Shown: one piece after another, positions 59,213 through 64,000 of the stretch
Numbering within the stretch: the stretch's first letter is position 1
How the letters are laid out: each line of letters begins with the position of its first letter
DNA from: Eutrophosalina sp902522775
GTDB taxonomy: Bacteria > Bacteroidota > Bacteroidia > Flavobacteriales > Flavobacteriaceae
Reading direction: 5' to 3'
Assembly: GCA_902522775.1 (NCBI GenBank)
Contig: CABYWQ010000002.1
Coordinates: 122,496 to 186,495 of the forward strand
Length of the DNA: 64,000 bases
Notes under the pieces: model-generated
Told to the model about the DNA's origin: nothing
Seen by the model: the letters and a program-made list of their open reading frames with translations, nothing else
The model's database searches: none
Translations under genes and position numbers: made by a program

Positions 59213-60642
59213 TAATTGTCTTCGACATTTATTCCAAGTGAGTTAAGTCTTTTTCTTATATAATCAGATGTCTCGAAGTTTTTGTTTTCTCTTTCTTTTT
59301 CTCTTAACTCCAGTAAAATATCAATAATTTCACTTTGGTTATCTATTTGATTATTAAAATTCAAACCTAAGATATCCTCTGAGAATATTCTAAAGTATTT
59401 TATGTACAACTCTTTGTTTTTAGAATCCAGTTTAACTTTACTTTTTTTCACTGAATTTATTAATTTATTTAACTCAAAGAAGCAAGCTATTAATTTAGGT
59501 GAATTAAAATCATCATTCAATGAGTTATAGCAACTATTAATCCAATCTTTTGCATTTAAATCAGATGAATCTGAAACTTTTACACTTTGTAAATCTGTAC
59601 TTAGTTGAGCAATTTTTTCAAAGGCTTTCTCAGAAGCTAATAAAGCAGTATTTGAAAGATCCAGAGTATTCCTGTAATGAGCTTGATACATGAAAAACTT
59701 TAAAGTCATTGGAGAAAAACTCTTTGAGAAAATACTATTTTTTCCTTCAAAAATTTCATTAGGAAAAACTGAATTTCCAATTGATTTAGACATTTTCTTT
59801 CCATTTAAAGTAAGCATGTTAGTATGAATCCAAAAGTTAGCAGGATTTTCCCCATAAACGGATTCAGATTGAGCTATTTCACAATCATGATGAGGGAATT
59901 TAAGATCAATACCTCCTCCATGAATATCAAATTTCCTCCCTAAATATTTATGACTCATTGCCGAGCACTCAATATGCCATCCTGGGAATCCGTAGCCCCA
60001 CGGAGAGTGCCATTTCATGATATGTGATTCATTTGCATTTTTCCAAAGCGCAAAATCTTGTGGATTCTTTTTTTCATTTGATCCTTCAAGCAATCGAGAC
60101 TCATTGATTATATCTTCTAAGTTTCTGTTACTTAACTTTCCATAGTTATATTTACTAGTGAAAGCCTTTAAGTCAAAATAAACAGATCCATTTTTTTCAT
60201 AAGCATAGCCATTTTGAATTATTTTTTTAATCATTTCTATTTGTTCAATTATATGCCCCGTAGCAGTAGGTTCAATATCAGGGCTAAGAACATTAAATTT
60301 GTTTAATACATTTCTAAAATCATTAGTGTATTTTTGAACAATTTCCATTGGTTCAAGTTTCTCAATTGCAGCTCTTTTGGATATTTTATCTTCATTGCTG
60401 TCATCTTCAAGATGGCCAACATCAGTTATGTTTCTAACATATCTAACTTTCAAGCCCAAATGTTTAAAGTATCTAAAAATTAAATCAAATGAAATAAAAG
60501 TTCTGCAGTTTCCCAAGTGAACAGTGTTATAAACAGTTGGACCACAAACATACATGCCAACCATGTCTTTATTTATGGTATTAAACTTTTCTTTTTGTGA
60601 AGTTAAAGAGTTATAAATTATTAAATCTTTATTCGGAAGCAT
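59212..60642 (-). CDS. cysS: Cysteinyl-tRNA synthetase
   Basis: This 476-residue class I synthetase has GMYVCGPTVYNTVHLGNCRT with zinc Cys and HIGH motif HLGN, GWHIECSAMSHKYLG and HGGGIDLKFPHHDCEIAQSE as further zinc ligands, and the KMSKS motif KMSKSIGN. It ends with a helical tRNA-binding domain. It starts 16 bases after the folE stop. Confidence 0.95.
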   Translation of the reverse strand: MLPNKDLIIYNSLTSQKEKFNTINKDMVGMYVCGPTVYNTVHLGNCRTFISFDLIFRYFKHLGLKVRYVRNITDVGHLEDDSNEDKISKRAAIEKLEPMEIVQKYTNDFRNVLNKFNVLSPDIEPTATGHIIEQIEMIKKIIQNGYAYEKNGSVYFDLKAFTSKYNYGKLSNRNLEDIINESRLLEGSNEKKNPQDFALWKNANESHIMKWHSPWGYGFPGWHIECSAMSHKYLGRKFDIHGGGIDLKFPHHDCEIAQSESVYGENPANFWIHTNMLTLNGKKMSKSIGNSVFPNEIFEGKNSIFSKSFSPMTLKFFMYQAHYRNTLDLSNTALLASEKAFEKIAQLSTDLQSVKVSDSSDLNAKDWINSCYNSLNDDFNSPKLIACFFELNKLINSVKKSKVKLDSKNKELYIKYFRIFSEDILGLNFNNQIDNQSEIIDILLELREKERENKNFETSDYIRKRLNSLGINVEDN

Positions 60643-60658
60643 AATAAAAAGGTTAGCT

Positions 60659-61324
60659 TTATGTACGAATATAATCTAAAAATTCTCTTTTGGTTAATTT
60701 ATCTTTGAATTTACCTCCAAATTCACCTGTAACAGTACTACAATCGATATGCCTTATTCCTCTTGAATTGACACACATGTGTTTAGCATCTATAATACAA
60801 GCAACATCGTCGGTTTTTAAAATCTTTTGTAGCGCCTTTACAATCTGGATATTTAATCTTTCTTGAACTTGGGGTCTCCTAGAGTAATAATCAACTATTC
60901 TATTCATTTTAGACAAACCAACAACTCTATCTTGTGCAAAATAAGCAACATGTGCTTTACCATAAATAGGAAGAAGGTGATGTTCACATGTTGAAAAAAC
61001 AGTAATATTTTTTTCTACTAACATTTCTCCATATTGATATTTATTATCAAAAGTAGAGCTTGTCGGTAAATTTTTTGGATTCAGTCCTCCAAATAGCTCT
61101 TTAACGTAGGCCTTAGCGACTCTTTTAGGTGTTCCTTTAAGACTGTCGTCGGACATGTCCATTCCTAAAGTTGTAAGTATTTCGTTAACATTTTTTTGGA
61201 TAATTGCAATTTTTTCATCGTCTGACATTTCAAAAGCATCATCTCTGAGAGGAGTTTCAATTGAAAAGTTTTTGTGGTCTTGATCAATTATTTCAAGATC
61301 TTCAAGAAATTTATTATACTTCAT
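60659..61324 (-). CDS. folE: GTP cyclohydrolase I
   Basis: This 221-residue enzyme makes dihydroneopterin triphosphate for folate or tetrahydrobiopterin. TVFSTCEHHLLPIYGKAHVA holds two zinc ligands; QERLNIQIVKALQKILKTDD and DAKHMCVNSRGIRHIDCST with the third zinc Cys follow. The N-terminal 45 residues are a less conserved extension. A TATCTTTG box lies 8 bases before the ATG, so it probably leads the folE-cysS-yidD-lgt run. Confidence 0.95.
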   Translation of the reverse strand: MKYNKFLEDLEIIDQDHKNFSIETPLRDDAFEMSDDEKIAIIQKNVNEILTTLGMDMSDDSLKGTPKRVAKAYVKELFGGLNPKNLPTSSTFDNKYQYGEMLVEKNITVFSTCEHHLLPIYGKAHVAYFAQDRVVGLSKMNRIVDYYSRRPQVQERLNIQIVKALQKILKTDDVACIIDAKHMCVNSRGIRHIDCSTVTGEFGGKFKDKLTKREFLDYIRT

Positions 61325-61332
61325 ATTTAGTG

Positions 61333-61340
61333 CAAAGATA
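61333..61340 (-). promoter_or_regulatory. Probable -7 box of folE promoter
   Basis: TATCTTTG on the minus strand fits TAnnTTTG and ends 8 bases before the folE ATG. No -33 box was identified. Confidence 0.42.
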
Positions 61341-61353
61341 ATTAAAAGATTGT

Positions 61354-62841
61354 TTAAAATATTATGTTATATGAAATAACAGTTATAAGTTGAGAATTGT
61401 TAATTTGAGCTAAATTTACTAATCCAGTATCAAAAAGTTGATATTGACTTTTAATATCATTAATAGAGAAACCAATATCTAGGGTAGCTTTTTGAAATTC
61501 ATATCCAATTCCAAATGATTTAGAACTTAACTTAATAGTTGATTTATCGTATGGGCTATTAGATTGTTTAAAACCTCCTCTAATACTAAATTTATTAATT
61601 CTAAGTTCACTTCCAAATCTAATATTATAAAGCGAAGATAAATTTCTATTAATAGCTAAATTTAAATTGTTATAAACCGTATTGTCTGCAGAACTAAATT
61701 TAGATTTTGAATAATTAATATTTTCCAAATCAAAACTTAAGATTAACATATTTCTAATAACTGTAGCAGCTGAAAAGGTTAATTTTGATGGGGTTCTATA
61801 ATTATATTCATAAATATTAACAATTCTAGGGTCAACTATGTCAACATATAACTCTTCGTTGTTAGAATCAAATGATTGAACCTCAATTTCTTGCTCTAGT
61901 TGATCCTCAAAATTAAACCAGTTTGGTGACTCATAGCTTAATCCTAATCTTAAATTACTTATTTTATAAATAAGTCCTGCTTGCAATGAAAATCCAATCC
62001 CTGAGGTCTGTAAATAATTATTAAAATTTATAAACCTTACAATTGAATCGCTGTCAAAATTATCTTCACTATGAATAATTTCTTTATTAATATTAGTTTC
62101 ATAAATATTAATATTAAAACCAAAGTAAAGATTTTTATTGAACAAGCCAGACAGATTTAATGAAGCTTTACTTTTATTACCACTTGAAAAAACCTCATTT
62201 TTAATACTCAAACCATTATCATATTTAGCCAGAGAATAGAAACTATTACTATCGTCATCGTAGTTTAATAAATATGATTGATATCCAAGAAACGCCTGTT
62301 GTGCATAGTATCCATAATTATTTCCTAACCATCTGTACACGCTGGAAATACTTTCGTTGTTATTTACACTAATTTCTGCAGGATTTAACCCGGATGCGTT
62401 GTTTAGAAAAAATTTATCAATGGATGAGTCATTATTTCCGGAAATTAATATTTCATTATTAAAAGAATTGGAAGATTGAAAATTAAATCCAAAAGAAAAT
62501 TTATTAAGCTTTCCTTCACCATAATTTTTAAAAACATATATAATTCCACCTTGATATTGTATCGAAGATTTTTTTCTTTCGTTAAAATTATTCTTAAAAT
62601 TCGATTCAATATTGTTTGATTCTATGGCAAAAGATCCGCCTAGTCTTGACATTTCAAAAACAGAACCAGATGCAGGATTGATTGAAATCGATGATAAATT
62701 TCCACCTAAAGCACCAAATGCACCACCCATCGAAGTAAATCTTGAGTTTCCTATGTCATTATTAAAATTATAATTAATTGCATCATCTACGCTCTGGGCG
62801 CAAACTGTAAATGATAGTAGGAAAAAAAATAATAATCTCAT
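61354..62841 (-). CDS. Outer-membrane beta-barrel protein (OmpP1/FadL-like)
   Basis: This 495-residue protein has a short signal peptide (LLFFFLLSFTVCAQS) and then alternating amphipathic strands of an outer-membrane barrel. The N-terminal region RFTSMGGAFGALGGNLSSISINPASGSVF resembles the FadL/PorV-like start with the internal hatch segment. The C terminus ends with INNSQLITVISYNIIF, an aromatic-terminated final strand. Transport of a hydrophobic ligand is possible, but not shown. It overlaps the upstream lipoprotein gene by 4 bases (ATGA), so the two products are likely to work together. Confidence 0.82.
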   Translation of the reverse strand: MRLLFFFLLSFTVCAQSVDDAINYNFNNDIGNSRFTSMGGAFGALGGNLSSISINPASGSVFEMSRLGGSFAIESNNIESNFKNNFNERKKSSIQYQGGIIYVFKNYGEGKLNKFSFGFNFQSSNSFNNEILISGNNDSSIDKFFLNNASGLNPAEISVNNNESISSVYRWLGNNYGYYAQQAFLGYQSYLLNYDDDSNSFYSLAKYDNGLSIKNEVFSSGNKSKASLNLSGLFNKNLYFGFNINIYETNINKEIIHSEDNFDSDSIVRFINFNNYLQTSGIGFSLQAGLIYKISNLRLGLSYESPNWFNFEDQLEQEIEVQSFDSNNEELYVDIVDPRIVNIYEYNYRTPSKLTFSAATVIRNMLILSFDLENINYSKSKFSSADNTVYNNLNLAINRNLSSLYNIRFGSELRINKFSIRGGFKQSNSPYDKSTIKLSSKSFGIGYEFQKATLDIGFSINDIKSQYQLFDTGLVNLAQINNSQLITVISYNIIF

Positions 62842-64000
62842 CTTGAACCTCTTCCAGATGAGGAAGAGCTTGATCTACTATTGCTTGATGATGAACTAGA
62901 ATTGTAAGATCGACCAATTGATGAAGAACTTGAGCTTGAGTAAGTTCGTGGACTAGTTGTACTGTAATTTTTTGAGTTCGAACTATTATTCAATGATCTT
63001 GATCCAGATGGATTTGGATATGACCTTACAGAATTAGAATTAGAATTTGATCGTGTTTTAAAATTATCAGTTCTATCACTATTTGTATAGTTTCTTGTTG
63101 AGTTGGTTGAGTTGTAATTTCTACCACTTAAATTCCATTTAGATGAGTTTGTTTTAACCGAGCCAGTGGAGTAAGTTGACCCAGTTGAACTTCTTGTGAT
63201 TTGTGTTTTTTCATCAACTTTTTTATTTCTACTAAATTTTGTTTGATAATTTCTAACTATTTCAGAGCTACCGTCTCTTCTTAACACAATTATATCAAAA
63301 TCTCTTGCAACTCTTGTGTTTTGGTTATTTGAATTAGCTTGAATTGATCGTCCATTATTATAATTAATTTTTGTTTTGAGTTTTTGATTATTGCTAAGGG
63401 ATTTTCTTTTTGAAATGTATTCGTTAGAATTATTAATACTAGACCTGGCACCTACACTGTAGGAGATATTAGGGCTTGTTTTATTGTAAATATTTGAACC
63501 ATAATAACCATATTGATTATACCAATTATACCTGTAAAACCTATATGGGTTGTAGTAAGGATACCAAGGACTATAATAAGGATTCCAATTATATGAGTAG
63601 TATGGATAATAATATGGATAATACCAACGATTAAAACGATTGTAAAAACCGTAACCGTTATAATATCTGTACCCAAAATAACGGTTGTGGTAATTGTAGT
63701 AACCAAAATCAAATAAATCAAATGTATATGTTCTATCGTCTGGAATTTGTCCCCATCCAGGGTTCGAGTTTGAATAAGAAATGTCAGATGAATTAATAAA
63801 AGTATCAGAATCACTATCATTTAAATTAAATTTGTTTTCAAACTCGATTTTTTTGTTTTCAAAATAGTTATGATAAAATGTAGATTTACTACCCTCAACT
63901 TCCTGACTTTCAATTTCATATATTCCGTCAGATGAAACAAGATTTGTTGGACTGAAAGAGCCGCAACTAATAAATAGGGTCAACAAAAAAGTAATTACGT
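62838..64000 (-). CDS. Tyr-rich and Ser/Asn-rich lipoprotein (5' end outside window)
   Basis: The frame remains open through 64000. The visible start VITFLLTLFISCGSFSP is the end of a lipoprotein signal with lipobox LFISC, so the initiator probably lies a few codons beyond the edge; TTG codons at 63983 and 63986 would give a truncated signal. From the Cys, the protein has an acidic linker, a striking Tyr/Asn/Pro region (63497-63707; about one residue in two aromatic) and a Ser/Arg/Asn-rich C terminus with runs of serine. Similar proteins precede FadL-like barrel genes in flavobacteria. No enzyme domain is visible; a structural or surface role is inferred. Confidence 0.8.
   Translation of the reverse strand, partial: VITFLLTLFISCGSFSPTNLVSSDGIYEIESQEVEGSKSTFYHNYFENKKIEFENKFNLNDSDSDTFINSSDISYSNSNPGWGQIPDDRTYTFDLFDFGYYNYHNRYFGYRYYNGYGFYNRFNRWYYPYYYPYYSYNWNPYYSPWYPYYNPYRFYRYNWYNQYGYYGSNIYNKTSPNISYSVGARSSINNSNEYISKRKSLSNNQKLKTKINYNNGRSIQANSNNQNTRVARDFDIIVLRRDGSSEIVRNYQTKFSRNKKVDEKTQITRSSTGSTYSTGSVKTNSSKWNLSGRNYNSTNSTRNYTNSDRTDNFKTRSNSNSNSVRSYPNPSGSRSLNNSSNSKNYSTTSPRTYSSSSSSSIGRSYNSSSSSSNSRSSSSSSGRGSR

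Noticed and set aside
62842..62960. Serine-codon repeats as a CRISPR-like or satellite array
   Set aside because: The repeats are irregular serine codons inside a coding frame, with no spacer structure and no cas genes in the window.
63452..63820. Ile/Thr-rich minus-strand frame over the Tyr-rich region
   Set aside because: An alternative reading frame of the Tyr/Asn-rich coding sequence; composition artefact of TAT/AAT repeats.

Overview
This window is a stretch of ordinary chromosome from a very AT-rich, compact Bacteroidota genome, most likely a marine member of the Flavobacteriales. The evidence is the family content (DUF4290, DUF2911, DUF6095, DUF2805, the KdsC/DUF2520 pair, type B L31, transketolase split into two genes, zinc-site-less TGT), the promoter grammar (TTTG-N19-TAnnTTTG, the Bacteroidota sigma consensus) and the lack of clear Shine-Dalgarno sequences. 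No mobile element, phage, CRISPR array or transferred island was seen. Nearly every base is coding: gaps are mostly under 100 bases, neighbouring and convergent genes often overlap by 1-17 bases, and only one clear hairpin terminator was found.

Layout. 1-8525 (minus): the 5' part of purL, an rRNA methyltransferase, an ECF sigma factor with a probable anti-sigma factor and a periplasmic partner, a lipid-type ABC exporter, a phosphohexomutase and a polyprenyl-type glycosyltransferase. 8571-13776: ribosomal protein L31 with a repetitive acidic tail, a peptide-binding lipoprotein, mtaB, a small GNAT protein, an alpha/beta hydrolase, a TPR membrane protein and rpmH. 13853-21055: carB, rmuC, a DUF6580 protein, purB, a carboxypeptidase-regulatory-domain protein and rdgB. 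21098-26145: priA, the rpsF-rpsR-rplI operon, hisS and tRNA-Met. 26250-31806: a START-like protein, a class IV aminotransferase, YqgE, fmt, a P-loop protein, DUF493, DUF4290 and murA. 31803-35996 (minus): a five-gene photorepair operon (SRPBCC, SDR, CPD photolyase, photolyase-related protein, DUF2805). 36030-43059: DUF2911 protein, a sodium:solute symporter preceded by a 27-residue membrane peptide gene, kdsC, DUF2520, ndk, DUF721/recF, a TPR membrane protein and ribH. 43052-45980 (minus): crtZ, crtB and crtI directly behind tRNA-Leu and tRNA-Lys. 46056-54799: aroK, a phosphoribosyltransferase, an FKBP-like lipoprotein, split transketolase, tgt, an LptF-like permease, accA and dnaB. 54801-64000 (minus): rplT, rpmI, infC (probable AUA start), thrS, a DUF6095 protein, lgt, yidD, cysS, folE, an FadL-like outer-membrane protein and a Tyr/Ser-rich lipoprotein cut by the window edge.

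How it fits together. Most genes are housekeeping: translation, replication and repair, purine, pyrimidine, folate, riboflavin and aromatic precursors, cell wall and lipoprotein processing. The lifestyle signal comes from two light-related clusters: carotenoid synthesis to a hydroxylated xanthophyll, and a photorepair operon with two photolyase-family proteins. Both suit a sunlit surface-water bacterium. I did not find an obviously new defence or mobile system. The most notable observations are the 27-residue membrane peptide, the infC AUA start, the L31 tail, -7 promoter boxes lying within a few bases of start codons, and several enzymes with a canonical residue, metal site or domain changed (MurA, TGT, photolyase-related protein, CarB).
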